Source: Evansella sp. AB-P1
GTDB taxonomy: Bacteria > Bacillota > Bacilli > Bacillales > Salisediminibacteriaceae
DNA length: 64,000 bases
Direction of reading: 5' to 3'
Assembly: GCF_029688925.1 (NCBI RefSeq)
Contig: NZ_JARUKY010000010.1
Location: forward strand, 62,001 to 126,000
Part shown: positions 44,591-58,623 of the stretch, piece after piece
How positions within the stretch are numbered: position 1 is the stretch's first letter
Layout: each line of letters opens with the position of its first letter
Position numbers and translations under genes: made by a program
The notes under the pieces: model-generated
What the model was told of the DNA's origin: nothing
What the model saw: the letters and a program-made list of their open reading frames with translations, nothing else
Database searches by the model: none

Positions 44591-46342
44591 TTATTTCATT
44601 TCCTGTAGAAACATATTTCTATCTTTAAATTGAATATCGTAAATACTGCGGTATTGCCCTGCATTATTTAGAAGATCCTCGTGTGTACCTCTTTCTACAA
44701 TTTCCCCATTGTCTAAAACAATAATTTCATCGGCATGCATTAGAGATGAGATGCGGTGTGCAATGATAAAAGTTGTTCTACCTTTCATAACTTCATTAAA
44801 TGCAGCTTGTATTTTGGCTTCAGTTTCCATATCTACAGCACTAGTAGCATCATCTAATATGAGTATACTAGGATCGATACAAATCGATCTTGCAATAGCA
44901 ATTCGCTGCTTTTGTCCACCAGAGAGTCCCATACCTCTTTCTCCTAAAATAGTATCGTACCCATTTGGTAATTCCATGATAAAATCATGGGCCTGTGCTC
45001 TTTTAGCAGCATCAATAATTCGTTCCATAGAAGCTTCGGGTGATCCATATGAAATATTATCTTTAATCGAAGATGAGAACAGAAATGATTCTTGTAAAAC
45101 AACGCCTATATTATGTCGGACAGACTTTAATGAATAATCCTTTAATGGATGTCCATCAATTAGTATTTCTCCTCGACTCGGTTCATAAAAACGAGAAATA
45201 AGCTGGGTAATTGATGTTTTACCTGATCCTGTTGCTCCAATTAAACCAATAGTTTTACCTGGTGGTGCATCAAAAGTAATATTTTTTAGGGCTAATTCTT
45301 CTTCCGTATCATAGCGATGAGTAACGTTGTTAAATTCCACATGACCAGCTAGTCTATCTACCTCTATAACACCCGTTTCATCAAAGATATCCTCATTCTC
45401 ATCTAACACTTGTAATAAACGTTCTCCTGATGCTTTGGATTGGGAAAACATATTAACAATAAATCCTAAATTCATAAGGGGACCAATGATGTACCAAATT
45501 AAACTTACAAATAGACCAAGGACCCCTGGAGTTAACTGACCGTCAATGACAAGCCAACCACCGTATCCTAATAACATAACGACACAAATATTACCGATAA
45601 GCTCCATAACCGGGAAAAATTTAGCCCAAATTCTCGATGTATAAATGAATTTATCTTTATAATCATTATTTTTGTCATCAAAACGACCAATTTCAAACTC
45701 TTCTTTTGAAAGAGATTTAACCGTGTTCATTCCACTAATGTTTTCTTGCACTTTCGTATTCATATTAGCAAGTGACTTTCTAATACTTCTAAATGCGGGA
45801 TGAACCTTTTTATCAAAGCGATAAACTGTCACTATTAAGAACGGCATTGCTGCCAAAGTAAATAAAGCAAGTCTAGGACTATAGTAAATCATGATACCCA
45901 TACTCATCGTTACAAGAAGGGTTAAGTTAATCAATTGTGCGAATCCATTGGACAAAAAGAAACGGAATCCCTCTACGTCTGCAGTTAAGCGTGACATAAG
46001 GTCCCCCGTTCGTGCGTTATCGTAATACCTGAATGGTAAAAACTGCAATTTACGATAAAGGGCATTACGTAATTTGTAAACGGATTGAATGCCAAATAGT
46101 TCACCTAAATATTGATGAAAATAAACAGCGACTCCTTTTAAAGCAGTAATTACTAAAAATCCGATTGCGACGTAAGGAACGAGATAATAGTTTTGATCTA
46201 ATACGATATAATCAATTGTCACTTGTAAAATAATTGGATACACAAGTGTAAAAGCTGTTACAAGAAGTAACATAAAAATTGAAATGAAAAAATATCGTTT
46301 ATATGGCAAATAAAACTCCCTTAAACGTTTAAATGTATTCAA
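44591..46342 (-). CDS. ABC exporter half-transporter, subunit 1 (YknU-like)
   Basis: Half transporter with six membrane helices (about 15-310) and an ATPase domain (about 340-580). Walker A GATGSGKTS and signature LSGGQKQR are canonical. Walker B is ILILDDATSAVD, with Asp in place of the catalytic Glu. Start TTG 46342 (583 residues), with AGGAGGTG six bases upstream; the GTG before it overlaps that site. With its neighbour it should form a heterodimer with one weak and one active ATP site. Between pyrE and rqcH, B. subtilis has sulphate-assimilation genes instead. Confidence 0.9.
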   Translation of the reverse strand: MNTFKRLREFYLPYKRYFFISIFMLLLVTAFTLVYPIILQVTIDYIVLDQNYYLVPYVAIGFLVITALKGVAVYFHQYLGELFGIQSVYKLRNALYRKLQFLPFRYYDNARTGDLMSRLTADVEGFRFFLSNGFAQLINLTLLVTMSMGIMIYYSPRLALFTLAAMPFLIVTVYRFDKKVHPAFRSIRKSLANMNTKVQENISGMNTVKSLSKEEFEIGRFDDKNNDYKDKFIYTSRIWAKFFPVMELIGNICVVMLLGYGGWLVIDGQLTPGVLGLFVSLIWYIIGPLMNLGFIVNMFSQSKASGERLLQVLDENEDIFDETGVIEVDRLAGHVEFNNVTHRYDTEEELALKNITFDAPPGKTIGLIGATGSGKTSITQLISRFYEPSRGEILIDGHPLKDYSLKSVRHNIGVVLQESFLFSSSIKDNISYGSPEASMERIIDAAKRAQAHDFIMELPNGYDTILGERGMGLSGGQKQRIAIARSICIDPSILILDDATSAVDMETEAKIQAAFNEVMKGRTTFIIAHRISSLMHADEIIVLDNGEIVERGTHEDLLNNAGQYRSIYDIQFKDRNMFLQEMK

Positions 46343-46596
46343 TCGGTTCACCTCCTAAAATTTAACGACTGAATGGCGCTTGTGCTTAAAGTTAGAAACA
46401 TTTTGATAATTAACCTTACAATCTTTTTTGGGTAACATTAATAATATATCGGTTTCCGAAATATTTTTCTATCACCTATATATACGTTATAAAGTCATTT
46501 AACCCTATATTGTAGTATTTATTACAGTTTTCCTTATTGATTACCAGAATTCCTCTACTTTTCATCGTTTTAAGGAATATTGACTTTGAATATAAT
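46343..46596. other. Intergenic region upstream of the ABC exporter genes
   Basis: Part of a gap of about 330 bases between pyrE and the exporter pair; the pyrE terminator fills its right end. The exporter promoter must lie here on the minus strand, but I see no well-spaced -35/-10 pair. No ORF or structured RNA was recognised. Confidence 0.4.
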
Positions 46597-46625
46597 AAAA
46601 AACCCTGATTTATACAGGGTTTTAA
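46597..46625 (-). terminator. Intrinsic terminator of the pyr operon
   Basis: Minus strand: AAAACCCTG pairs with CAGGGTTTT around a 7-base loop, followed by further T. It lies about 50 bases after the pyrE stop. Confidence 0.88.
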
Positions 46626-46673
46626 CAGATTAATTTTATAAAAATTTTTTATTTCTTTTCATCCTACAATCTC

Positions 46674-47308
46674 TTATATAGATGATTGCTTCCATTTTTT
46701 AGGATCTTCTCTCCACGTTTGTAGTAGCGGAAGATCATTATCATTAATTTTTCCCATTTTTAAAGCTTCGTGAAGTAGAGCAGAATAAGATGTTAATGTC
46801 ATAAATGGTAATTTCTCCTTTGAGAAGGCTGTTTGTGCTTGATCTAATTCATACGTAAAGATCGCACACACACCTAATACGTCTCCTCCAGCATCCCTCA
46901 CTGCATTTGCAGCTTGAATAGAGGAGCCACCAGTAGAAATTAAATCTTCAATAACAACAACCTTTTTTCCTTTTTCTAATACTCCTTCAATCATATTCTC
47001 TTTTCCATGACCCTTTGCTTTTGAACGAATATAAACCATAGGTAATGATAAACGATCAGCAATCCATGCTGCGTGAGGAATACCAGCGGTAGCTGTACCT
47101 GCTATTACTTCAACTTCTTGAAACTTTTCTTTAATAGTATCCACAAATTGATCAATGATTTCCTTTCTTACTTCTGGAAATGACATCGTTAAACGGTTAT
47201 CACAATAAATTGGAGACTTTAATCCAGAACTCCATGTAAAGGGGTCATGTGGTCGTAGAGATACTGCCCCAATTTCTAATAAGGATGTTGCAATCGTTGC
47301 CCCGTTCA

Positions 47309-47309
<1 letters not shown>
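46674..47309 (-). CDS. pyrE: Orotate phosphoribosyltransferase
   Basis: Joins orotate and PRPP to give OMP. Start ATG 47309 (MNGATIATSLLEIGAVSLRP), GGAGG eight bases upstream, 211 residues. The PRPP-binding motif VVVIEDLISTGGSSIQA and the flexible loop region RSKAKGHGKENMIEG are present. The ATG overlaps the pyrF stop by one base (TAATG). It is the last gene of the operon. Confidence 0.97.
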
Positions 47310-49696
<2,387 letters not shown>

Positions 49697-49700
<4 letters not shown>

Positions 49701-52700
49701 ACGAATGACCCCTTTTTCATCAACGTTTCCTGACCCATTGCTTCTGCTGAGAAAGTAATCATTTCCATTACTCGAAGTAAAGCTTCTGCTGTATCCATGG
49801 ACGTTAAACAAACAACACCATGTTCAACAGCTTCCCGACGAATTCTGAAACCATCTCTAGCTACTTGTTTTCCTTTGGTTAAAGTATTGATTATATATTG
49901 TACCTGTCCACCTTCAATAACATCGAGCATGTCAGGTGACGGACCACCAATTTTAGATACTGTTGTAACTGGAATATTTTCTTCCATAATCGTTTTTGCT
50001 GTTCCCTCTGTAGCTAATAAATGATAACCAATTCGGTGGAAGCGTTTTGCTAATTGCATTGCTTCATCCTTATCCTTATCTGCAATTGTGAACAGTACGG
50101 AACCATGTGTAGGAATCTTCATTCCAGAAGCAATTAAACCTTTATATAGTGCCTTTTCTAAAGTATAATCACGCCCCATAACTTCACCAGTGGATTTCAT
50201 TTCTGGCCCTAATGTGATATCAACGCTTCGTAATTTAGCAAATGAGAATACAGGAACCTTTACAGAAACTAGCTCAGGCTCTGGTAAGCAACCTGTTTCG
50301 AATCCTTGACTTGTTAAGCTATTTCCTAAAATTGCTTTCGTAGCAATATTTGCCATGTTAACACCAGTAATTTTACTTAAAAATGGTACTGTTCTACTTG
50401 ATCTTGGGTTTACTTCTAATACATAAATTTCATTACGGTGGATAACAAACTGAATATTTAACAATCCGATGATATTAAAGCCCCGTGCTAATCGAATTGT
50501 ATAATCAATTAACTGCTTCTTAAGACTATTGCTTACGTTTTGTGATGGATAGACAGCTATCGAATCACCTGAGTGGACTCCAGCTCGTTCAATATGCTCC
50601 ATAATACCTGGAATAACTACAGTTTCTCCATCAGAAATAGCATCTACTTCAATTTCTTTACCCGTTAAGTAACGATCGATTAATACAGGATGCTTTTCGT
50701 TTACTTTTACCGCACGATCCATGTATTTCAACAGGTCTTGTTCATTATAAACAATCTCCATGGCACGCCCCCCAAGTACGTAGGATGGACGTACGAGGAC
50801 TGGATATCCAATACTATTAGCAATATCTACTGCTTCCTTCACTGAAGTAGCTGTTTTCCCTTCAGGTTGTGGAATATCTAGCTCCATTAAGGTATGTTCA
50901 AATTTATCACGATTTTCTGCTCTGTCCATATTTTCTAAAGAGGTTCCGAGAAGCTTCACACCTCTTTCCTCTAAATCAGATGCTAGGTTTAATGCTGTCT
51001 GACCTCCAAACTGTACAATTACTCCGATTGGATTTTCTTGATTAATAACGTGCATGACGTCTTCTACCGTTAAAGGTTCAAAGTATAATTTATCAGAAAT
51101 TTGGAAATCCGTTGATACTGTTTCAGGATTATTATTGATAATAATTGCCTCATAACCTGCCTCTTGTATCGCTTTTACTGTGTGAACGGTAGCATAGTCA
51201 AATTCAATCCCTTGTCCAATTCGTATAGGACCAGAGCCTAATACAACTACTGATTCTTTAGCAGTAAGCTTCGATTCATTTTCATCTTCGTATGTTCCAT
51301 AATAGTATGGTGTTTCAGATGCAAATTCTGCAGCACACGTATCCACCATTTTATATACAGGATAAATATTATGTTTTTCTCTAAAGGCCTCTACCTCTTG
51401 AACAGTACTTTTTAGTAAAGATGCTATTTCATTATCAGAAAAACCAAGTGCTTTTGCATCTCTGACAGATTCTTCGTCCCAACCACTATTTACAAGATCA
51501 TTTTCCATTACAATAATTCGTTTTATTTGATACAAGAAATAACGATCAATTTTTGTCATATCAAAAAGCTCTTCGATATCATATCCTAAACGGAATGCCT
51601 CTGCTACAAGAATAAGGCGTTCATCGTCTGCTTCTATTAACCGTTTTCTTAATTCTTCATGAGAAATATCAAGTTTTTTACTGAAACGAATGTGATTTAA
51701 ATCCACTTCTGTAGAACGAATAGCTTTTAATAAGGATTCTGGTAAATTCCTCCCAATTGCCATTACTTCTCCAGTTGCCTTCATTTGGGTTCCTAGCTTT
51801 CGGTTAGCCGAATCAAATTTATCAAATGGCCATCTTGGTATTTTTGTTACAACATAATCTAAGGCTGGCTCAAAGCTAGCGTATGTTGTTTCTGTAATTG
51901 GATTTTTACATTCGTCTAAATGATAACCTACAGCAATTTTGGCAGATAGTTTTGCAATTGGATAGCCTGTCGCTTTAGATGCTAATGCTGATGAACGACT
52001 AACACGAGGATTTACCTCGATAATGTAATAATTTTCACTATATGGATCTAAGGCACATTGGACATTACATCCACCTTCAATTCCTAAAGCACGAATTATT
52101 TTTAAAGAAGAATTACGTAAAATTTGATATTCCCTATCTGTCAACGTTTGACTTGGTGCCACAACGATAGAGTCTCCTGTGTGAATACCAACTGGATCGA
52201 TGTTTTCCATATTACAAACAACGATTGCTTGATCATTCGCATCACGCATAACTTCGTATTCTACTTCTTTAAATCCTGCGATACTTTTTTCGATTAAGCA
52301 TTGATTAACTGGACTTTGATGTAATCCACCTGTAACAATCTCTCTAAGCTGTTCCTCATTGTATACAAGTCCACCGCCGCTACCACCTAACGTATAAGCA
52401 GGTCTAACGATTACTGGATAACCAATTTCCTCCACAAACTTTAATGCCCCTTCTAACGTTTGAACAATGTCACTCGGTGGCACAGGTTCGTTTAAGTCAT
52501 TCATTAATGTTCGAAATAGCTCTCGATCCTCTGCCTTTTGAATAGCGTCCAGATCTGTTCCTAATAGTTCAACCCCATATTCATCAAGAATTCCTGATTC
52601 TGATAGCTCTACAGCTAAATTCAATCCAGTTTGTCCACCTAATGTTGCTAAAATCCCATCAGGTTGCTCCTGACGAATAATTCTGCTTACAAAATCTAAA

Positions 52701-52909
52701 GTAAGAGGTTCAATGTATACTCGATCTGCTACTGACTCGTCTGTCATAATTGTGGCAGGGTTAGAGTTAATCAAAATTACCTCATAGCCTTCCTCCATAA
52801 GAGATTGACACGCTTGTGTTCCTGCATAGTCAAACTCTGCTGCTTGTCCGATAATTATTGGACCAGATCCAATAACGAGAATTTTTTTGATATCCGTTCG
52901 TTTAGGCAT
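49697..52909 (-). CDS. carB: Carbamoyl-phosphate synthase large subunit (PyrAB)
   Basis: Makes carbamoyl phosphate from ammonia, bicarbonate and two ATP. The 1070 residues contain two homologous ATP-grasp halves (about 1-540 and 541-930), each with a [22 protein letters not shown] start and ATP-binding loops. A C-terminal MGS-fold regulatory domain (about 930-1070) follows. It belongs to the pyrimidine-specific enzyme controlled by PyrR. It overlaps carA by eight bases and pyrK by four. Confidence 0.97.
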
Positions 52910-53990
52910 GTGTAAACCCCTTTCTAGCTGCTTCTAGCATCTCACGAAATTCTTTAAATAAATTTTGCGCATCCTCAGGTCCTGGCGATGCTTCTGGGTG
53001 GTATTGTACACTAAAGGCAAGTTCTTCTTTATGTCGAATTCCTTCAATAGAACCATCATTTACATTAACATGGGTCACTTCTAAATTCGTTTCAGCAATG
53101 CTATCAGCGTGAACCGTATAGCCATGATTTTGTGCAGTGATAGCAATTTGCCCAGTCCGTAAATCTTTTACTGGGTGGTTACTTCCCCGATGACCGAATT
53201 TCATTTTCACAGTTTCTGCTCCACATGCAAGAGCAAGAAGTTGATGTCCTAAACAAATACCAAAAATCGGTACCTCACCTATTAACGCCTTTACAGTTTC
53301 AATACACTCTGGCACATCCTTAGGATCACCAGGTCCATTACTTAAAACGATTCCATCAGGCTGAAAAAGTCTAATTTCATCTGCAGTTGTATTGTGAGGA
53401 ACAACCATCACTTCATAACCCTCTGCAACAAGATTTTTCACAATCCCTTTTTTCACACCATAATCAATTAATACAACCCTTTCTTTTGTACCTGGGTTTA
53501 CAAAACGTGTTTTCGTTGAAACTCTTGAAACCTGGTCTGTTGGAAACGGAATCTCTTTCAAATGACTTACTACTTCATCAACATTTACTTCTGATGAACA
53601 AATTCGTCCTTTTAACGTTCCATTTTCACGTATCATTCTTGTTAATTTTCTTGTATCAATACCTTCAATTCCTGGAATATCAAAGTGCTTTAACCATTCA
53701 TCTAAAGAAAGTTTTGAACGGAAATGGCTAGGGTATGCAGAAGCTTCTTTCACAATTAGGCCATGAATATTTGGAATAATACTTTCAAAATCATCCCTAT
53801 TGATACCATAATTACCAATTAAAGGATACGTCATTGTTACTATTTGTCCACAATATGATGGATCAGACATAACTTCTTGGTATCCAGTCATTCCTGTATT
53901 AAAAACTACCTCTCCATCTCGTTCCCGTTCACTTCCAATTCCTTTCCCAACAAAAACTTCACCATTTTCTAGTACTAGTAGTCGTTTCAT
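52902..53990 (-). CDS. carA: Carbamoyl-phosphate synthase small subunit (PyrAA)
   Basis: Glutaminase subunit that supplies ammonia to CarB. The 362 residues have an N-terminal CPSase small domain ([17 protein letters not shown]) and a class I glutamine amidotransferase domain (about 170-350) with LSNGPGDP, the nucleophile Cys in [11 protein letters not shown] and the His/Glu of [15 protein letters not shown] precedes the ATG. Its start overlaps the pyrC stop by one base. Confidence 0.97.
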   Translation of the reverse strand: MKRLLVLENGEVFVGKGIGSERERDGEVVFNTGMTGYQEVMSDPSYCGQIVTMTYPLIGNYGINRDDFESIIPNIHGLIVKEASAYPSHFRSKLSLDEWLKHFDIPGIEGIDTRKLTRMIRENGTLKGRICSSEVNVDEVVSHLKEIPFPTDQVSRVSTKTRFVNPGTKERVVLIDYGVKKGIVKNLVAEGYEVMVVPHNTTADEIRLFQPDGIVLSNGPGDPKDVPECIETVKALIGEVPIFGICLGHQLLALACGAETVKMKFGHRGSNHPVKDLRTGQIAITAQNHGYTVHADSIAETNLEVTHVNVNDGSIEGIRHKEELAFSVQYHPEASPGPEDAQNLFKEFREMLEAARKGFTHA

Positions 53991-55288
53991 TACATGACCT
54001 CCTCATTTTTCCACGCAGTTTTACCAGATGCTACTGTATAAACAGGCCAACCTGTAAGTTTTTCATCGCCAAATGGCGTGTTTTTTCCTTTTGAAACAAA
54101 TGATTCAACATCAACTGTTGCTTCCATGTTTAAATCTATGATTGTAAAATCTCCATACCCTCCTACTTCTAAGCGACCATAAGGAAGGTCAAATGTTTTG
54201 GCTGGCTTTATTGTCATCCATTCAACCAATTCGTGTAATGATATAATTCCTTTTTGTACGAAATGTGTATATAGGAGTGGAAAAGCGATCTCTAAACCTA
54301 CAATCCCAAATGGTGCTTCTTCTATTGAAAGCTCTTTTTCCTCTTTTGTATGTGGTGCATGATCAGTTGCTATGAAATCCAAAGTTCCATCTAAAAGTCC
54401 TTCAATTAACGCTTTTCTATCTTCAGGACCTCGTAATGGTGGATTCATTTTATAATTTGTATCAACACCTGGAATATCTTCATCACATAAAATCAAGTGA
54501 TGAGGAGAAACTTCTGCTGTAACATGGATTCCAGCCCGTTTTGCATCACGGATAACACGAACAGATTCCTTTGTACTCACATGACATACATGGTAGTGGG
54601 CACCAGCAGTTTCTGCTAGAAGAACATCCCTTGCAATATGTACAGATTCTGAAGCTGATAAAATCCCAGGTACACCAGACTTCTTTGAAAATTCTCCAGC
54701 ATGTACAGCGCCACCATATAGTAAGCTATTATCTTCACAATGAGCCACAATAGCTTTATTTACACTTGCTGCTACCAACATTGCTTCATACATTTTCCCT
54801 GCCTCTTGCACACCTACACCATCGTCTGTAAAAGCGAATGCACCTAGATTTGCTAACTCCTCTATATTCGTTAAATTTTTCCCTGCTTGTCTTTCTGTTA
54901 TTGATGCGTAGGGTAAGACGCGAACATAGCCTCTTTCTTTCATGGCAGTAGCAATGGAAAGATAATTTTCTGCAGTGTCTGGTACAGGGCGAGTATTTGG
55001 CATTGCAGCAATTGTTGTATAACCACCTTTAGCTGCTGCCAAGGTTCCAGTCTCAATTGTTTCTTTCTTTTCTCCACCTGGTTCACGTAAATGAACATGT
55101 AAATCAACAAACCCTGGCGTTACAAGAAGCCCTTTCATATCTATTACTTCATGAAATGAGCTTTCATCCTCTACGGGAGTAGAATACAAAGCTTCAATTT
55201 TACCTGTCTCCACATTCACATTTATAGAAATTGGTTGTTTTTTTCCTGTTTTATTAAAAGTCCATCCATTTTTATATAACACGTTCAT
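53990..55288 (-). CDS. pyrC: Dihydroorotase (class I)
   Basis: Zinc amidohydrolase that cyclises carbamoyl aspartate. The 432 residues include the metal-binding [28 protein letters not shown], and [13 protein letters not shown] with the catalytic Asp. GGAGG precedes the ATG at 55288. The start overlaps the pyrB 3' end by 17 bases, so the operon is tightly packed here. Confidence 0.97.
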   Translation of the reverse strand: MNVLYKNGWTFNKTGKKQPISINVNVETGKIEALYSTPVEDESSFHEVIDMKGLLVTPGFVDLHVHLREPGGEKKETIETGTLAAAKGGYTTIAAMPNTRPVPDTAENYLSIATAMKERGYVRVLPYASITERQAGKNLTNIEELANLGAFAFTDDGVGVQEAGKMYEAMLVAASVNKAIVAHCEDNSLLYGGAVHAGEFSKKSGVPGILSASESVHIARDVLLAETAGAHYHVCHVSTKESVRVIRDAKRAGIHVTAEVSPHHLILCDEDIPGVDTNYKMNPPLRGPEDRKALIEGLLDGTLDFIATDHAPHTKEEKELSIEEAPFGIVGLEIAFPLLYTHFVQKGIISLHELVEWMTIKPAKTFDLPYGRLEVGGYGDFTIIDLNMEATVDVESFVSKGKNTPFGDEKLTGWPVYTVASGKTAWKNEEVM

Positions 55289-56180
55289 ATTTTTTTACCT
55301 CCAATAAGTTTAATACATACGCTAGTATAGCTTTTCTTACGAGTACACCATTTTTCATTTGCTTAAATATTCTTGATCGATCACATTCCACAAGTTCACT
55401 TGCAATTTCCACATCCCGATTAACTGGAGCAGGATGAAGAATCACTGCATTCTTTTTCATCAATTTTTCTCTACCTACTGTTAAACCGTATGCCTCGTGA
55501 TATGCCTCCTTTGTCCAGCCTTCTGACATGTCATGACGTTCTGTCTGTATTCGAAGCATCATCATTACATCTGCTTCTTTTACTGCTTTATCCATTGATA
55601 TGACATTACCTTTAGTTATCTCCCGGTCCATCCATTCTTCAGGACCTGCAAAAGATACTTTCGATCCTAGTTTTCGTAAAATATTTGCATTCGTTCTAGC
55701 AACACGACTATGACGAATGTCTCCACAAATAACAATGTGTAACCCTTGGAAAATGACAAACTCTTGTTGTATTGTTAATAAATCTAAAAGTGACTGAGAA
55801 GGGTGGTCCCCAGCCCCATCACCTGCATTTACGATAGGTATATTAATATTTTCTAGCTCTTTGTAATAGGCTTTTTCAGGATGACGAATCACGACCGCCT
55901 TTACACCAATGGACTCTAACGTTTTAACTGTATCATAAAGAGTTTCTCCCTTTTGAACACTTGAAAAGTTTGTTTCAAAGTGGAGTGAATGTAAACCTAG
56001 CTCTTTTTGAGCCATTTCAAAGCTACATTTTGTTCTAGTACTTGGTTCAAAAAACAAATTTGCAACAGTTATAGGGGGTTCACTTTGTTTTAGGGAGATT
56101 TTATCCATTTCGTTTGCCAAGGATAAAAGCTTTTCCAACTGTTCTAACGTTAAGTCTTCTAATGTTCGTAAATGCTTCAT
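55272..56180 (-). CDS. pyrB: Aspartate carbamoyltransferase, catalytic subunit
   Basis: Condenses carbamoyl phosphate and aspartate. Start ATG 56180 ([19 protein letters not shown]), AAGGAG eight bases upstream, 302 residues. The carbamoyl-phosphate site [13 protein letters not shown] and the [11 protein letters not shown] and [11 protein letters not shown] blocks are present. There is no PyrI regulatory subunit gene, as usual in Bacillus. Transcription into it passes the third PyrR attenuator. Confidence 0.97.
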   Translation of the reverse strand: MKHLRTLEDLTLEQLEKLLSLANEMDKISLKQSEPPITVANLFFEPSTRTKCSFEMAQKELGLHSLHFETNFSSVQKGETLYDTVKTLESIGVKAVVIRHPEKAYYKELENINIPIVNAGDGAGDHPSQSLLDLLTIQQEFVIFQGLHIVICGDIRHSRVARTNANILRKLGSKVSFAGPEEWMDREITKGNVISMDKAVKEADVMMMLRIQTERHDMSEGWTKEAYHEAYGLTVGREKLMKKNAVILHPAPVNRDVEIASELVECDRSRIFKQMKNGVLVRKAILAYVLNLLEVKKYERVI

Positions 56181-56221
56181 GATACCCACTCCTTAATATA
56201 TTTTATGGAAGCAATAGGGCG

Positions 56222-56365
56222 TTATAAAAATAGCACCCTAACATTGGTGATTGTTGGGTGCTCACGAACTCTATCCATTTCGATAGAGTAAAGAAACTCT
56301 CGGATCATGGATACTCTCCAAGATATTCTTTAGTGTCACCCTTAAAAGCCTCTCAGGACTAATTT
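56222..56365 (-). promoter_or_regulatory. PyrR attenuator before pyrB
   Basis: Minus strand: PyrR-binding loop AGTCCTGAGAGGCT (56361-56348) followed by a terminator stem AGCACCC/GGGTGCT (56262-56232) and a T run. When UMP-bound PyrR holds the loop, the antiterminator cannot form and transcription stops. Confidence 0.9.
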
Positions 56366-56381
56366 AAAGGATGAATCTATT

Positions 56382-57704
56382 TTATTTTTCCTCTTTTACC
56401 TCTTCACTTATACCTTTAAACATATCATCTGAATTTTTAATAACCGTTCTACCAGGAAGGATTAAATTCAATAAAACACCAATGATAGCCGCTAATGCCA
56501 TACCAGGAATTTGTATTTCATCTGTCACCTGGATAAATGCACCACCTATACCAATTACTAAAATGACCGAAGAAATGATTAAATTTCTTTTTTGTCCAAT
56601 GTCAACTTTATTGTCAATTAGCATGCGTAATCCACTTGATGCGATTATACCGAATAGTAGAATGGATACTCCACCCATGACAGCTGCGGGAATCGATTCA
56701 ATTAAAGCTGCTATTTTCCCGACGAAACCAAATATTATAGCTAACGTTGCTGCACCTCCGATAACGAACACACTATATACTCTTGTTAATGCAACAACTC
56801 CAATATTTTCACCATACGTTGTATTTGGTGGTCCACCAAGACAAGAACTAATAATCGTTGCAATACCATCCCCGAAAATCGAACGGTGTAAACCAGGCTT
56901 TTTCACAAAGTTCTTTCCAACTACTTTACTTAAAACCATTTGATCACCTATGTGCTCCGATAGTGTAACGAGAGCTACAGGTACCATGATTGCAATAATT
57001 GTCCAACTAAAAACCGGTGTGAATGTAACAAAAGGAATGTAGAATTCAGGTGCAGCAAACCAGGCTGCCTCTCTTACCGGATCCAAATCAACTATGCCTG
57101 CAAAGTAGGCAGTTGTATATCCTCCAATAATTCCAATTAAGATTGGTATAAGTCCAAAAAAACCTCTGAAAAAAATCGAAGCAATGACAGTAATAAACAA
57201 TGTTATAAGTGCAATTGTAAATAACGTTCCGTCATAAACTTGCTCTTCTAATCCAGGTACATACATAGCCATATCTAAAGCTACAGGAGCTAATCCTAAT
57301 CCAATTACCATAATAACTGGTCCAACTACAATTGGTGGTAGTAAGTTTATTAACCAGCTTACGCCAATACCTTTTATTAATATAGCTACTATACCGTAAA
57401 CTAATCCCGCTACAAAACTACCAACTAGCATCCCTTCAATACCTTCAGCTGATATTGCACTGACCATCGGTGTAATGAAAGCAAAGGAAGACCCTAAGTA
57501 GGCTGGAATTTGTCCTCTCGTGACAAGTAAGTAGGCAAGTGTACCTAGACCACTTGAAACTAAAGCAACCGCTGGGCTTATTTCTACTAAAAAGGGAACT
57601 AAAATCGTTGCTCCGAACATGGCGAATAAGTGCTGTATGCTTAACATGAGCCATTTATCTGCCCTTGGTATTTCTCGAATTCCTACTGTTTTTGGTTCAT
57701 TCAT
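56382..57704 (-). CDS. pyrP: Uracil permease PyrP
   Basis: Uracil-proton symporter of the NCS2/NAT family. The 440 residues span about 12-14 hydrophobic segments. Family markers are WLMLSIQHLFAMFGATILVPFL at the N-terminus, the half-helix motif region GSSFAFITPM and the glutamate-bearing ALVTLSEHIGDQ, followed by SCLGGPPNTTYGENIGV. AGGGGG precedes the ATG. It is the second gene of the pyr operon, flanked by PyrR attenuators on both sides. Confidence 0.96.
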   Translation of the reverse strand: MNEPKTVGIREIPRADKWLMLSIQHLFAMFGATILVPFLVEISPAVALVSSGLGTLAYLLVTRGQIPAYLGSSFAFITPMVSAISAEGIEGMLVGSFVAGLVYGIVAILIKGIGVSWLINLLPPIVVGPVIMVIGLGLAPVALDMAMYVPGLEEQVYDGTLFTIALITLFITVIASIFFRGFFGLIPILIGIIGGYTTAYFAGIVDLDPVREAAWFAAPEFYIPFVTFTPVFSWTIIAIMVPVALVTLSEHIGDQMVLSKVVGKNFVKKPGLHRSIFGDGIATIISSCLGGPPNTTYGENIGVVALTRVYSVFVIGGAATLAIIFGFVGKIAALIESIPAAVMGGVSILLFGIIASSGLRMLIDNKVDIGQKRNLIISSVILVIGIGGAFIQVTDEIQIPGMALAAIIGVLLNLILPGRTVIKNSDDMFKGISEEVKEEK

Positions 57705-57725
57705 TTCAATATCCCCCTATTCATC

Positions 57726-57844
57726 TATACAAAAAACCTCTTTGCTCTTCAAAGAGGTATTTCACAAGCCTAGTATGAGTACAAATAATTTTTGTATTCA
57801 TATAGGAGAGGATTAATACCCCTTGTCAGCCTCACTGGACTGGT

Positions 57845-57846
<2 letters not shown>
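57726..57846 (-). promoter_or_regulatory. PyrR attenuator before pyrP
   Basis: Minus strand: binding loop CAGTCCAGTGAGGCTG (57842-57827), directly after the pyrR stop, then terminator stem ATACCTCTTTG/CAAAGAGGT (57759-57735) with a T run. Confidence 0.9.
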
Positions 57847-58588
<742 letters not shown>

Positions 58589-58594
58589 TATGTT

Positions 58595-58623
58595 ATTATG
58601 TCACTAATGTCGTACTTTGTCAA
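58595..58623 (-). promoter_or_regulatory. Sigma-A promoter of the pyr operon
   Basis: Minus strand: perfect TTGACA (58623-58618), 17 bases, CATAAT (58600-58595). The -35 overlaps the rluD stop codon. The start near 58588 gives the attenuator leader. Confidence 0.88.

Noticed and set aside
49701-49811. 37-residue N-terminal extension of PyrK
   Set aside because: The extension is the carB 3' coding region in another frame; the ATG at 49700 has a proper ribosome site and gives the family length.
56371-56943. 190-codon plus-strand ORF
   Set aside because: It is antisense to pyrP; its hydrophobic look mirrors the membrane protein on the other strand.
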